From contig CANJPZ010000002.1 in assembly GCA_947476325.1 (NCBI GenBank), forward strand, positions 186,001 through 250,000: a DNA stretch of 64,000 bases. Direction: 5' to 3'. The position numbers were made by a program, and so were the translations under genes. Under the pieces are notes generated by a model. The model saw only the letters and a list, made by a program, of their open reading frames with translations. It searched no databases and was not told the origin of the DNA. Numbering within the stretch: position 1 is the first letter of the stretch; each line of letters opens with the position of its first letter. Of this stretch, positions 43,189 to 51,647 are shown piece after piece. Source of the DNA: Caulobacteraceae bacterium (GTDB lineage Bacteria; Pseudomonadota; Alphaproteobacteria; Caulobacterales; Caulobacteraceae).

Positions 43189-45237
43189 TCAGCCCTGGGG
43201 ACGGACAGCTCCTTCGCCCGTAGGCGCCGCAGCGCGAGTGCGCCCTGCTCCAGCGCCACGCCCCGCGGCGACGGCCGCAGAAAGTTCGCTGTCATCCAGG
43301 CCGCCATCGCCGTTGCGGTCGAACATGCCGAACAGTGGCCGAAGCGCAGCTTGCGAGCCGGTCAGTTCAGCCAGTTCGACCTTGCCCGATACGTTCTTGT
43401 CCAGGATGCCGATGGTGCGGCTGGCGTTGAGGGCGGTGTCGTAGTTGACCCGGTGCGTCGAGGTCTCGTCGTTCCACATGTAGGTGTAGGCCATGTAGAA
43501 CATCTCATCGAACGACTGTTCCCCCCACGGCACCGCCCGGTTGTGATCGGGATTCGCGGGATTGCGGACAGAGTTGTCATAGGTGAAGTGCGCGATCAGC
43601 TTCGAGCCGGCCGGAATGTCGATCGGCTCCTTGAACTCGTAGGCACCCTGCCAGTTGAAGTCATAGTGAGGCATGGACAGAATCGTCTGGCGGTGGCCGT
43701 CGGGATACTGAATTTCCAGCAGGGACGAGCGGCCGCGATAGTGGGCGTGCGGGAAAGCCGTGTAGAGCCTGACGTCCTTGGGGAAGGTCACATAGGCCAC
43801 GTCCTCCCAGTTGGAGACGTTGGGCGGCACAAGCATCTGGGTATCAGCGATAACCGAGTTGTGCATCACGTGGGTCGGTTCCTTGCCCTTCTCGTAGAAA
43901 TACAGTCCGAGCTTGGTGTGATCGGTGACCTCCTTGCCGAAGGGCGAGTAATGCATCTGGAAGCCGACCGCCCCGCCAGCAGGAAGGAAAGTTCCCGAAT
44001 CGGCGGGCATGACATCGGATTCGGCGCCAACGGCGTAACCGCCGACTGATGGACCACCCAAGCCGCCGCCGTGGGTCTGCGGGCCGGTCGGGACGTGGTC
44101 GATATAGCCTGTCAGGACGTGGTGGACACCCTGGCGCTGATCGACCTTGACCGTGGTGGCCCGGAGCCAGCGGTCGCCGATGTTCGCCGGCATCGGCGCC
44201 CATGGCTCCTGATAGTCGACAATGCCGCTGGCCGGGATGGTGTAGGCGGGGATGTCGAGGACGACATCCGGCGTGCCCAGGGGCCACTCGGCCGCCTGGA
44301 AGGCCTTGGCCGCCAGGGGATCGGCGCCGATGCCACGCGGCGCGCCGGCCTCGATCCAGTGCACCAGCATCTGGGTCTGTTCGGGGGACAGGCTTCGGTC
44401 GTTGTGGAACTGGCCAATGCGCGGATCAACGTGGAACGGCGGCATCCGGCGGGTGCGGATGACTTCGCGGATCATCAGGGCCTGACCCTTGACCTGATTG
44501 TAGTTGACCAGCGTCATCGGGCCGATGCCGCCAGGCTGGTGACAGGTGGTGCATTTTTCCTGGATGATCGGCGCGATGTCCTGGGAATAGGAAATCTTGG
44601 CCGGATCGGCGTGGGCCTGCAAAAGATTGATGATGCAGCCCGGAGCGTCAGCATGGACCTGCCGGATGGGACGGCCTGCCAGGAACCGGTCGAGGGCGTC
44701 GGCGGCGTAGTGTTTGGTGGCTGCAGATTTCTGACGCTCGTAGGTTACCCGGTCGTCGATGGGGCCACGGAAGACGATGGTCCAGGTTTTTGGGTCAATG
44801 ACGATCACCTCGCCGGTGCGCTGCAGATGCAGCTGCTCGCCGACCAGCTGATTGGGGTCCTGAAGGATCGGGAAATTGTAATTGAAGTCAGCAGCCTCCT
44901 TGAGGAGGTCCTCCCGACTGTCCTGACTATTGGCGTTGAGCATGAAGAACTCGACACCCTTGTCCTTGTAGGCCGCCTTCAGGGCGTTGTAGGCGGCGCC
45001 ATTGTTCCGCGAAACCGGACAGCCGTTGCCCTGGGTGATCAGCACGACCGCCTTTGCATCTGCCATGCTGTAAAGGTTGTGGCCCAGCAATGTCTGGTCG
45101 GTGAGCTCGAAATTATCGACATGCTGGCCCGCAGCGGCGGCCGCATGAGTGGAAAAGCCCGCGATATCGCCTGCGAAACCCCAGGCACCGACAAGCGCAG
45201 CTACAGATGCGACGGCAAAAAAGCGTGAAACCTTCAT
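43189..45237 (-). CDS. Redoxin / cytochrome c / type-II copper monooxygenase-like / EF-hand protein, copy 2
   Basis: This 682-residue exported protein has a signal peptide (about 1-35). A thioredoxin-like domain carries Cys73 in NGCPVSRN and Cys201 in APGCIINL. The haem motif is CTTCH (Cys229, Cys232, His233). Copper-site candidates are His372-His373 (GVHHVLTGY), His429 (GFQMHYSPFG), His497/His499 (FPHAHYRG) and Met579 (FDEMFYMAY), in the same order as the copper residues of PHM. EF-hand loops DKNVSGKVELAE and DRNGDGGLDDSE follow, then a Gly/Ala-rich tail. A perfect FNR/FixK-type palindrome lies 71 bp upstream. The catalytic role is inferred. Confidence 0.82.
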   Translation of the reverse strand: MKVSRFFAVASVAALVGAWGFAGDIAGFSTHAAAAAGQHVDNFELTDQTLLGHNLYSMADAKAVVLITQGNGCPVSRNNGAAYNALKAAYKDKGVEFFMLNANSQDSREDLLKEAADFNYNFPILQDPNQLVGEQLHLQRTGEVIVIDPKTWTIVFRGPIDDRVTYERQKSAATKHYAADALDRFLAGRPIRQVHADAPGCIINLLQAHADPAKISYSQDIAPIIQEKCTTCHQPGGIGPMTLVNYNQVKGQALMIREVIRTRRMPPFHVDPRIGQFHNDRSLSPEQTQMLVHWIEAGAPRGIGADPLAAKAFQAAEWPLGTPDVVLDIPAYTIPASGIVDYQEPWAPMPANIGDRWLRATTVKVDQRQGVHHVLTGYIDHVPTGPQTHGGGLGGPSVGGYAVGAESDVMPADSGTFLPAGGAVGFQMHYSPFGKEVTDHTKLGLYFYEKGKEPTHVMHNSVIADTQMLVPPNVSNWEDVAYVTFPKDVRLYTAFPHAHYRGRSSLLEIQYPDGHRQTILSMPHYDFNWQGAYEFKEPIDIPAGSKLIAHFTYDNSVRNPANPDHNRAVPWGEQSFDEMFYMAYTYMWNDETSTHRVNYDTALNASRTIGILDKNVSGKVELAELTGSQAALRPLFGMFDRNGDGGLDDSELSAAVAAGRGAGAGRTRAAAPTGEGAVRPQG

Positions 45238-45307
45238 AGAGCCCTCCCGGGGACGGATGATTTATCGCCTAGTGCATCAAGAGGCGGCCGCAAGGCCATT
45301 TGCGTCG

Positions 45308-45321
45308 TTGATCTGGATCAA
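45308..45321. promoter_or_regulatory. FNR/FixK-type binding site
   Basis: TTGATCTGGATCAA at 45308-45321 is a perfect match to the TTGAT-N4-ATCAA consensus of FNR/FixK/Anr regulators. It lies between the divergent copper protein copy 2 (start 45237) and the aldo-keto reductase (start 45396). Either or both could be controlled. A TATACC at 45338-45343 towards the reductase is a possible -10, but its spacing is shorter than in a classical class II site. Confidence 0.7.
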
Positions 45322-45395
45322 GTTCGCCCGCGCGCGCTATACCGGCGCGAACCGCCACAGCCACGCTGGCGAGCCACCATGAAACGGGAACCCCC

Positions 45396-46412
45396 ATGAA
45401 AACCAAACGCCTCGGCAAGAGCGCCATCTATGTGTCGGACATCTGCATGGGAACCATGACCTTTGGCGCCCAGGCCGACGAAAAGATGTCGTTTGCGATC
45501 CTGGATCGCTGCTTCGAGGCAGGGGTGAACTTCTACGACACCGCTGAAAACTATCCCGTGCCGCCCAAGATCGAATGGGCCGGCCGCACAGAGGAAATCT
45601 TCGGGCGCTGGCTGAAGACCAAGGATCGTGACGCGATCATCGTCGCCACCAAGGTCTGCGGACCCAGCCACGGCTGGATCAAGGGCTCGCAACGGGCCGG
45701 CATGACCGCACTCGATCGCCACAACATCACCCGCGCCCTTGAGGCCAGCCTGACGCGCCTGGGCACGGACTATGTCGATCTCTACCAGACCCACTGGCCC
45801 GATCATGGCACGGACTACGACGAGACCATGGAGGTGCTGGACGAACTGATTCGCGCGGGCAAGGTGCGGATCATCGGCTGCAGCAACGAGACCAGCTGGG
45901 GCCTGACAAAGTCGGTCACCGTGTCCGAAAAGCTCGGCGTGGCGCGCTACCAGACCATCCAGAACAACTACAGCCTCAACAACCGCCGGTTTGAGGACGA
46001 ACTGAAACAGGCCTGCCTGCAGGAAGGCGTCAGCCTGATCCCCTACTCGCCCCTCGGCGGCGGCGTCCTGTCGGGCAAATACAATGACGGGGCCCGGCCC
46101 GCCGGCGCACGGTTCACCAACTATCTGGAGATCGGCGGTCGTCAGGCCGCGATGGCCCAACGCTATGTCAACGACAAGTCCCTGGCGGCGACCAAGCGAT
46201 ATCAGACCATCGCTGACCAGGCCGGCATGCCGCTGATCACCCTGGCCACGGCCTGGAGCAAGCAGCATGACTTTGTCGCCTCGACCATCGTCGGCGCAAC
46301 TCACATCGATCAGGTCGACGAGATTCTCGCCGCCGCCGACGTGACGCTGGGCACCGACATCCTGGCCGAAATCGACAAGGTCTCGAAGGAGATCCTCTAC
46401 CCGATGGGGTAG
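45396..46412 (+). CDS. Aldo/keto reductase (Tas-like)
   Basis: The 338-residue NADPH-dependent TIM-barrel oxidoreductase has the AKR tetrad: Asp48 and Tyr53 in YDTAENY, Lys86 in ATKVCG, and His133 in YQTHWPDH. The CSNETSWG and IPYSPLGGGVLSGKY stretches match the Tas/YajO-like group. The substrate is unknown. It is alone on the plus strand, divergent from copper protein copy 2 and sharing the FNR-type site. Its stop codon lies inside a 12-bp perfect stem. Confidence 0.9.
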   Translation: MKTKRLGKSAIYVSDICMGTMTFGAQADEKMSFAILDRCFEAGVNFYDTAENYPVPPKIEWAGRTEEIFGRWLKTKDRDAIIVATKVCGPSHGWIKGSQRAGMTALDRHNITRALEASLTRLGTDYVDLYQTHWPDHGTDYDETMEVLDELIRAGKVRIIGCSNETSWGLTKSVTVSEKLGVARYQTIQNNYSLNNRRFEDELKQACLQEGVSLIPYSPLGGGVLSGKYNDGARPAGARFTNYLEIGGRQAAMAQRYVNDKSLAATKRYQTIADQAGMPLITLATAWSKQHDFVASTIVGATHIDQVDEILAAADVTLGTDILAEIDKVSKEILYPMG

Positions 46413-46419
46413 AGGATCT
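46390..46419. terminator. Hairpin spanning the reductase stop codon, probably bidirectional
   Basis: AGATCCTCTACC (46390-46401) and GGTAGAGGATCT (46408-46419) make a perfect 12-bp stem with a 6-nt loop. It includes the last codons and the TAG of the reductase. The stop of the convergent gene at 46434 is 15 bp further on. There is a short T stretch on the plus strand (GACTTTCG). Bidirectional termination is the likely role. Confidence 0.6.
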
Positions 46420-46433
46420 GACTTTCGAACAGG

Positions 46434-47672
46434 CTAGCGGGTGGTCGTCGCCGGAGTCGCCGAGGCCCGGGTGCGGGCGGCGGCGTCTTCGGCGCGCGCG
46501 CCGGCCAGCATGTTTTCCATGGCGTAGTTGCCTTCGTGGCAAGCGTACTCATAGAGATGCTGACCCGCAGGCAGGGCGTCGAACTCATATTCGCCGCCCC
46601 AGGGCTGATCCCAGGCCGTCGGGTCGTTGATGATGTACTGATAGAACAGACGGTTGGCCGCCACGCGCGTGAACTTCTCGGTGATGGTCAGGTTCTGCCA
46701 CGAGCCGTTGTAGGCCTGGGCCTGCGGGATGTTGGTGGTTTCCACCACCAGGGTCTCGCCTTCCCAGTGACCGATGGAATCGCCGAACCACGGGCGAACG
46801 CCGTCGGTGCGGTGCTTGGCGTTCAGTCGAACGGTGCGCACGTCGTGAACCATTTCGACCCAGATGGCGACGGTGTCGCGGCTCTGAACGAAGTTGTAGT
46901 TGTTGTTGTAGAATCCGTTGGACAGCATCGGCGGGCCGCCGTTGCGGCCGAACGAGACGATGCAGCGCTCGCCCAGAGGCCATTCTTCCGGGTTGGCGCG
47001 GGTGTTGCCGCCACCGCCGCCGCGCGCAGGGGCCGCCGCCGGGGCGCCAGCGCCGCGACCGCCGCGACCGGGTCCGGCGTCATCGCCTTCGCCGCCCTGG
47101 GCGTTGAGACCACGAGCCTGGGCCGCCGCCGCCGTCTTGCGGGCCGGAGGCCGGCCATTCGGCGTGGTCAGATATGATGTGCGCGGCTCCCCATGCACGC
47201 GCATGACCGCCGCGCCCGGATCGATCCAGCCGCGGTTGTAGCCGCCGACGCCGCCGCCGGCTCCGGCGAACTGGGCGCGTGTGCCCGGCTCCACGGCCTG
47301 GCCGCCCTTCTGGAAGGTGGGCGCATTGGGATCGGTCGGGCGGTTGCCCACCTCAACCTCGACCTGCACCTCGTTTTCAAGGCGGCGCACTTCTTCGGGC
47401 GTATAGACCAGCCGGTCGCCCAGACCCGCCGGGCGGGTTTCGTTCGTTATGCTGGCGTTGGTCCAGTAGGCGCCAAGGTCCGGCTGCCCAAAGGTGTTGC
47501 GCGGGGCACGGTAAGAAGACGACCGGGCTGGGCCGGCCTTGGCTGAAGGCGCCTTGGCGACTGGGGCCTTCGCGGCCGGGGTCCTGGCCGCAGTCTGGGC
47601 CTGAAGCGGGGATACAGCGATGGGGCCGACGCAAAGCGCCGTACCGATCGCGACGACAAAGGCGCGTTTCAT
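46434..47672 (-). CDS. Exported protein of unknown function, paralogue of 48020-48979
   Basis: The 412-residue protein has a signal peptide (MKRAFVVAIGTALCVGPIAVSPLQAQ). An Ala/Lys/Pro-rich segment follows, then the family core: NTFGQPDLGAYWTN, ERCIVSFGRNGGPPML, YNNNYNFVQSRDTVAIWVE, WFGDSIGHWEGETLVVETTN and EYACHEGNYAMENMLAGAR. A Gly/Arg/Ala-rich low-complexity insert (about residues 200-240) is absent from the paralogue. The start at 47672 has GGGAGG upstream. The core resembles exported proteins found in Acidobacteria, sphingomonads and Caulobacterales whose function is not known to me. No catalytic motif was recognised. Confidence 0.75.
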   Translation of the reverse strand: MKRAFVVAIGTALCVGPIAVSPLQAQTAARTPAAKAPVAKAPSAKAGPARSSSYRAPRNTFGQPDLGAYWTNASITNETRPAGLGDRLVYTPEEVRRLENEVQVEVEVGNRPTDPNAPTFQKGGQAVEPGTRAQFAGAGGGVGGYNRGWIDPGAAVMRVHGEPRTSYLTTPNGRPPARKTAAAAQARGLNAQGGEGDDAGPGRGGRGAGAPAAAPARGGGGGNTRANPEEWPLGERCIVSFGRNGGPPMLSNGFYNNNYNFVQSRDTVAIWVEMVHDVRTVRLNAKHRTDGVRPWFGDSIGHWEGETLVVETTNIPQAQAYNGSWQNLTITEKFTRVAANRLFYQYIINDPTAWDQPWGGEYEFDALPAGQHLYEYACHEGNYAMENMLAGARAEDAAARTRASATPATTTR

Positions 47673-47800
47673 GACTTCCTCCCTCACGTGCAATGCCCGC
47701 ATCGGGCGACGCATCAGGGACAAGTTAACCCCGATGGACAGGACGGGCAATCGGGACCTCATGTTGGCGTATGAAGGCGCAACCTGGGCCTGCATTTCCA

Positions 47801-47890
47801 TGGCGGACGGGGTGGGATTCGAACCCACGGTAGGCTTTCACCTACGGCGGTTTTCAAGACCGCTGCCTTAAACCACTCGGCCACCCGTCC
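47801..47890 (-). tRNA. tRNA-Ser (anticodon TGA)
   Basis: Read on the minus strand from 47890, it begins GGACGGGTGGCCGAG and ends CCCGTCCGCCA. The acceptor stem GGACGGG pairs with CCCGTCC, and the encoded CCA is at 47803-47801. The anticodon loop CTTGAAA gives the anticodon TGA. The long variable arm (GTAGGTGAAAGCCTAC-type stem) and the T arm GGTTCGAATCC fit tRNA-Ser. The 90-nt length agrees. Confidence 0.95.
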
Positions 47891-48019
47891 GGTGGCCGGT
47901 GATTAACAGCGACGGGCGCGATACTCCAGCGACAAGAGCAGTTCCATTCACGGGCGCTGTCTGCTTCCAGTGGTTGACGGGCGTCCTTTCGCTGGGCAAG
48001 CAGAACCGGGGGCGATGAC

Positions 48020-48979
48020 ATGAAGCGAACTGTCTTGATCGGTGTGATGCTGGCGGTTCTGGCGCACGGCGCCGGGGCAAAGACCCCACCTGCCCCGCGC
48101 CCCTACCGTCCGACGCACAACAGCTATGGCCAGCCGGACTTCAATGGGGTGTGGTCGTTCAATTCCATGACCCGCCTGGAGCGGCCGGCGGGCGTGCCCA
48201 GCCTGGTGCTGAGCGAAGACGAGGCCGGGCGCCGTATTCCCCCGTCAATCCTGCCCAACGATTCGGTCGGAACCGCCGATACCGAGGCCTATGACGGCTT
48301 CAACCTGGGCTGGGCGCGCATGGGCGACGAGATCCGCTCGTCCTGGCTGATCGAGCCGGCCAACGGCCGCCTGCCCTATCGGCCCGAGGCCGAGGCGAAT
48401 CTGCGCGTGCCCAGCAACAACGACAATCCGGAGGGGCGCAGCACCTACGAGCGCTGCCTGATCCTGCCCCAGGACGGGCCGCCGATGCTGAACGCGGCCT
48501 ATAACAACAACATGCAGATCCTGCAGACCAGGGACCATGTCGCCATCCAGCTGGAGGGCAATCACGAGGTGCGCATTGTACGCCTGACCAGCCGTGTGCA
48601 TGCGCCGGGCGCGACGAGCCAGTGGATGGGCGATTCCGTCGGCTGGTACGAGGGCGAGACCCTGGTGGTTGAGACCGTGGGGTTCACGCCCAGCCAGTCT
48701 GACCGCCGCTCGGCCATGACTCGGGTCTATATGTCGCCGGCCGCCAAGGTGACGGAGCGCTTCACCCGTATCTCGGCCAGCCAGATCCGCTATGCGTTCT
48801 CGGTCGATGACCCGACGGTGTTCGCCCAGGTCTGGAAGGGCGAGATTCCCCTGACCGTCACCACAGAGCCGACGTTCGAGTACGCCTGCCATGAGGGCAA
48901 TTACGGGCTGGAGAACATCCTGTCCGGCGCCCGCTACGAGGAAGAACACCCCAGGGCGCCGCGCCCGGCCGCCCGTTAG
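48020..48979 (+). CDS. Exported protein of unknown function, paralogue of 46434-47672
   Basis: The 319-residue protein has a signal peptide (MKRTVLIGVMLAVLAHGAGA). It shares with the protein at 46434-47672 the motifs NSYGQPDFNGVWSFN, ERCLILPQDGPPML, YNNNMQILQTRDHVAIQLE, WMGDSVGWYEGETLVVETVG and EYACHEGNYGLENILSGAR. It lacks the low-complexity insert. The two genes are divergent and flank the tRNA-Ser. The family is secreted and has conserved Asn/His/Glu positions that could bind a ligand or metal. No function is proposed. Confidence 0.75.
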   Translation: MKRTVLIGVMLAVLAHGAGAKTPPAPRPYRPTHNSYGQPDFNGVWSFNSMTRLERPAGVPSLVLSEDEAGRRIPPSILPNDSVGTADTEAYDGFNLGWARMGDEIRSSWLIEPANGRLPYRPEAEANLRVPSNNDNPEGRSTYERCLILPQDGPPMLNAAYNNNMQILQTRDHVAIQLEGNHEVRIVRLTSRVHAPGATSQWMGDSVGWYEGETLVVETVGFTPSQSDRRSAMTRVYMSPAAKVTERFTRISASQIRYAFSVDDPTVFAQVWKGEIPLTVTTEPTFEYACHEGNYGLENILSGARYEEEHPRAPRPAAR

Positions 48980-49032
48980 AAAGCCCGACAACGCACTCTT
49001 CACAGCCCGGTGCGATTGCGGAACAATAGGCC

Positions 49033-49680
49033 ATGGCGCACGACGATCCGGACCACCACCACGATCACGATCACGATCACGATCATGATCACGAGCATGG
49101 ACAACATCCGCCGTCGGACATGACGCTGCGGGTTCAGGCGCTGGAATCCCTGCTGGTCGAAAAGGGCCTGGTCGATCCTGCGGCTCTGGACGCCATCATC
49201 GAGACCTATGAGCACAAGGTCGGGCCCCGGAACGGCGCCCGGGTGGTGGCCCGGGCCTGGAGCGATCCGGCCTACAAGACCCGGCTGCTGGCCGAACCGG
49301 TCGCCGCCATCGCCGAGCTGGGCTTTGAAGGCCGTCAGGGCGAACACATGGTGGTGGTCGAGAACACGCCGCAGGTTCACAACCTGGTCGTCTGCACCCT
49401 GTGCTCCTGCTATCCATGGCCACTGTTGGGCCTGCCGCCGGTCTGGTACAAGTCCGCGCCCTATCGTTCCCGCGCTGTCATTGATCCGCGTGGTGTGCTC
49501 GCCGAGTTCGGCACGGTGGTCGGCGAGGATGTCGAGGTCCGCGTCTGGGATTCGACAGCAGAGGTGCGCTACCTCGTCCTGCCCGAGCGACCGGCCGGCA
49601 CGGATGGTTTGTCGGAAGACGCGCTGGCTGATCTTGTGACCCGCGACGCCATGATCGGCGTCACCCGCGTAAATCCATGA
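49033..49680 (+). CDS. nthA: Cobalt-type nitrile hydratase alpha subunit with His-rich N terminus
   Basis: The 215-residue subunit converts nitriles to amides with the beta subunit. The metal claw is CTLCSC (Cys121, Cys124, Ser125, Cys126). Thr in [10 protein letters not shown] indicates the cobalt type; the iron type has Ser there. Other marks are [22 protein letters not shown] and [14 protein letters not shown]. The N terminus has an unusual tract of alternating His/Asp (residues 3-25, [15 protein letters not shown]), not seen in typical alpha subunits. It may store or deliver cobalt. The gene overlaps the beta subunit gene by 4 bp. Confidence 0.93.
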   Translation: MAHDDPDHHHDHDHDHDHDHEHGQHPPSDMTLRVQALESLLVEKGLVDPAALDAIIETYEHKVGPRNGARVVARAWSDPAYKTRLLAEPVAAIAELGFEGRQGEHMVVVENTPQVHNLVVCTLCSCYPWPLLGLPPVWYKSAPYRSRAVIDPRGVLAEFGTVVGEDVEVRVWDSTAEVRYLVLPERPAGTDGLSEDALADLVTRDAMIGVTRVNP

Positions 49681-50336
49681 ACAGCGTTCACGACATGGGC
49701 GGCATGGATGGCATGGGCCGTATTGCGCCCGAGGCGGACGAGCCGGTCTTTCACGGTGCCTGGGAAGCTCGCGCCCTGGCCCTGACCCTGGCGGCCGGGG
49801 CCTGGCGCAAATGGAGCATCGACGCCGCCCGCCACGCGCGCGAAAGCATCCCCGGGCCCGACTACCTGACCATGAGCTATTACCGGATCTGGATCACCGC
49901 CCTGGAGGCGCAGCTGGTGGACAGCGGCCTGGTCACAGCCGAAGAATTGACCAGCGGGGCGCCCGATCCAGCCGCCACAAAGGCGTCCCCGCCCCTTACC
50001 GCAGAACGGGTGGCCGGCGCGCTGAGCCGCGGCGGGCCGTCCAGCCGGCAGACGGCGCGCGGGTTTCTTTTCCAGCCGGGGGATGTTGTTGTCGCCCGCA
50101 ACCGGCACCCCGCCGGCCATACGAGACTGCCCCGCTACGTGCGCGGCCGGGTAGGGGTCGTCGAGCGCACACACGGCTCCCACGTTTTTCCGGACACCAA
50201 CGCCCACGGCCTGGGCGAAAATCCCCAGCCACTCTACACAGTCCGTTTTACCGCCCGCGAGCTTTGGGGTGAGCGCGCCCATCCGCGCGACACCGTGCGG
50301 CTTGATCTGTGGGAAGACTACCTTGACCTTGTCTGA
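49677..50336 (+). CDS. nthB: Nitrile hydratase beta subunit
   Basis: The 219-residue subunit starts [14 protein letters not shown], the usual beta N terminus, with W-A and [18 protein letters not shown] helices. The C-terminal SH3-like domain has [31 protein letters not shown] and [12 protein letters not shown]. It supplies the arginines that contact the modified cysteines of alpha. It overlaps alpha (ATGA) and the accessory gene, so the three are coupled. Confidence 0.94.
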   Translation: MNSVHDMGGMDGMGRIAPEADEPVFHGAWEARALALTLAAGAWRKWSIDAARHARESIPGPDYLTMSYYRIWITALEAQLVDSGLVTAEELTSGAPDPAATKASPPLTAERVAGALSRGGPSSRQTARGFLFQPGDVVVARNRHPAGHTRLPRYVRGRVGVVERTHGSHVFPDTNAHGLGENPQPLYTVRFTARELWGERAHPRDTVRLDLWEDYLDLV

Positions 50337-50616
50337 CGAGCCGCCCTTTGCCGAACCCTGGGAGGCCAAGGCTTTCGCGCTGGTTGTGCACCTGCACGGA
50401 CGGGGAGCGTTCACCTGGGCGGAGTGGGCGCAAGCCCTGTCGGGCGAACTGAAACGCCCCGATGCTGGAAGCTATTACCAGTGTTGGCTGTTGGCCCTGG
50501 AACACCTGACTCTCGAGCGCGGCGTGCTGGACCGACCGGGTCTCGACGAGCGGCGCGATGCCTGGGCTCAGGCCTATCGAAACACGCCGCACGGTCAGCC
50601 CGTGCAATTGACCTGA
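50329..50616 (+). CDS. Nitrile hydratase accessory/activator protein (P14K/NhlE type)
   Basis: The 95-residue protein has EPPFAEPWEAKAFALVV, FTWAEWAQALSGEL and YYQCWLLALEHLTLERGVL, all related to the beta-subunit N-terminal part. Such proteins bind alpha and deliver cobalt by subunit swapping. TTG at 50329 or 50323 is the best start, overlapping the beta stop. Upstream in-frame starts would overlap beta by about 70 bases and change the family-typical N terminus. No cobalt transporter gene (NhlF) is nearby. Confidence 0.85.
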   Translation: MSDEPPFAEPWEAKAFALVVHLHGRGAFTWAEWAQALSGELKRPDAGSYYQCWLLALEHLTLERGVLDRPGLDERRDAWAQAYRNTPHGQPVQLT

Positions 50617-50675
50617 TCTGGCGCCCGGTTCCGTGCGTATAGTCCCCATCGCATACTTACGGGGGATCAAGGTTC

Positions 50676-51647
50676 GTGTTCAGGGGGTTCGCCAATGTGT
50701 GGTCGCCGGTTATTGAAGCCAGCCGCCTGAAAGACAAACCACTGCCTGTGGTTCTCGCCGGTGAGTCGATTGTCCTGTTTCGCGGTGACGGCGGACGGAT
50801 CGGCGCGCTTGTTGACCGATGTCCGCACCGGGGCGTGGCGCTGTCGCTGGGGCGCGTCTGCGACGACGGCCATCTGGAATGTGCGTTTCACGGCTGGCGC
50901 TTTGATGTGTCCGGCGCCAACCGGCATGTCCCCCTGAACCCCGACGCCAAACGCGATCAGCTGGGCGCCACGGCCCTGCCTGTCCGACAGATCGGCGATC
51001 TGATCTGGGTGTTTACGGCGCCGGGCATTGAGGCCCCTTTCGAGCCGCTCGCGCCCGAGGGGCTGACAGCGCCGGGCCTGATGCGAACCTACATTGAACG
51101 GCAATGGGACTGTCACTGGACGCGGGCGATGGAGAACATGCTCGACAGCCCTCACCTGCCCTTCGTTCACAAGCGCACCATCGGCCGTCCTCTGCTCCGG
51201 CTGATGACGCCTCAATCGAGCATGGAAATCACCTGGCAGGACACCGCCAATGGCGGCCGGGCCAGCGCCAGCCTGGACGGGGCGGACAACGGCGCCTATC
51301 TCGAATTTTTTCAGCCGAACATGATGGCGTTGAACATCCCAATCCCGGGCAAACATCTACGAATCCACGCCCTGGTCATTCCCACCGAGGAAGGCCGCAC
51401 CCGGCTGATGGTGGCCGGATCTCGTGACTTTGCGACGGCGGCGATCCTGAACCCGTGGTTTTCATGGATGAACGGAAAGATCGCCGACGAGGACCGCGCC
51501 GTGGTCGAATCCTCCGGCCGGAGCGAAACACCAGAGCCCGGCTCCGAGCGATCGGTCGCCACGGACCGGGCGACCCTCAGGTTCAGGAAGTACTATTATG
51601 ACAGCCTGCGGGAGTCCGAGGCCGGAGCCCCTACTGGACCAGGCTAG
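50676..51647 (+). CDS. Rieske non-haem iron oxygenase, alpha-type subunit
   Basis: The 323-residue protein has a Rieske [2Fe-2S] motif: CPH at 49-51 and CAFH at 69-72, with 17 residues between. The mononuclear iron site has Asn154/Asp157, His160 and His165 (ENMLDSPHLPFVH). It resembles the VanA/PaO-like group of single-component oxygenases. GTG at 50676 follows GGGGGA by about 10 bases. A reductase partner is not visible nearby. It follows the nitrile hydratase operon after 59 bp, so the two may work in one catabolic route; this is speculation. Confidence 0.88.
   Translation: MFRGFANVWSPVIEASRLKDKPLPVVLAGESIVLFRGDGGRIGALVDRCPHRGVALSLGRVCDDGHLECAFHGWRFDVSGANRHVPLNPDAKRDQLGATALPVRQIGDLIWVFTAPGIEAPFEPLAPEGLTAPGLMRTYIERQWDCHWTRAMENMLDSPHLPFVHKRTIGRPLLRLMTPQSSMEITWQDTANGGRASASLDGADNGAYLEFFQPNMMALNIPIPGKHLRIHALVIPTEEGRTRLMVAGSRDFATAAILNPWFSWMNGKIADEDRAVVESSGRSETPEPGSERSVATDRATLRFRKYYYDSLRESEAGAPTGPG

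Noticed and set aside
47620-47871. Open frame on the plus strand ending in a GVGFEPTVGFHLRR-like peptide
   Set aside because: It runs through the antisense of the tRNA-Ser gene; this peptide is a familiar false gene product of tRNA-Ser regions.
49055-49104. Repeat-like cat/gat tract as a possible microsatellite or CRISPR-like element
   Set aside because: It codes in frame for the His/Asp tail of the nitrile hydratase alpha subunit; it is a short codon repeat only.
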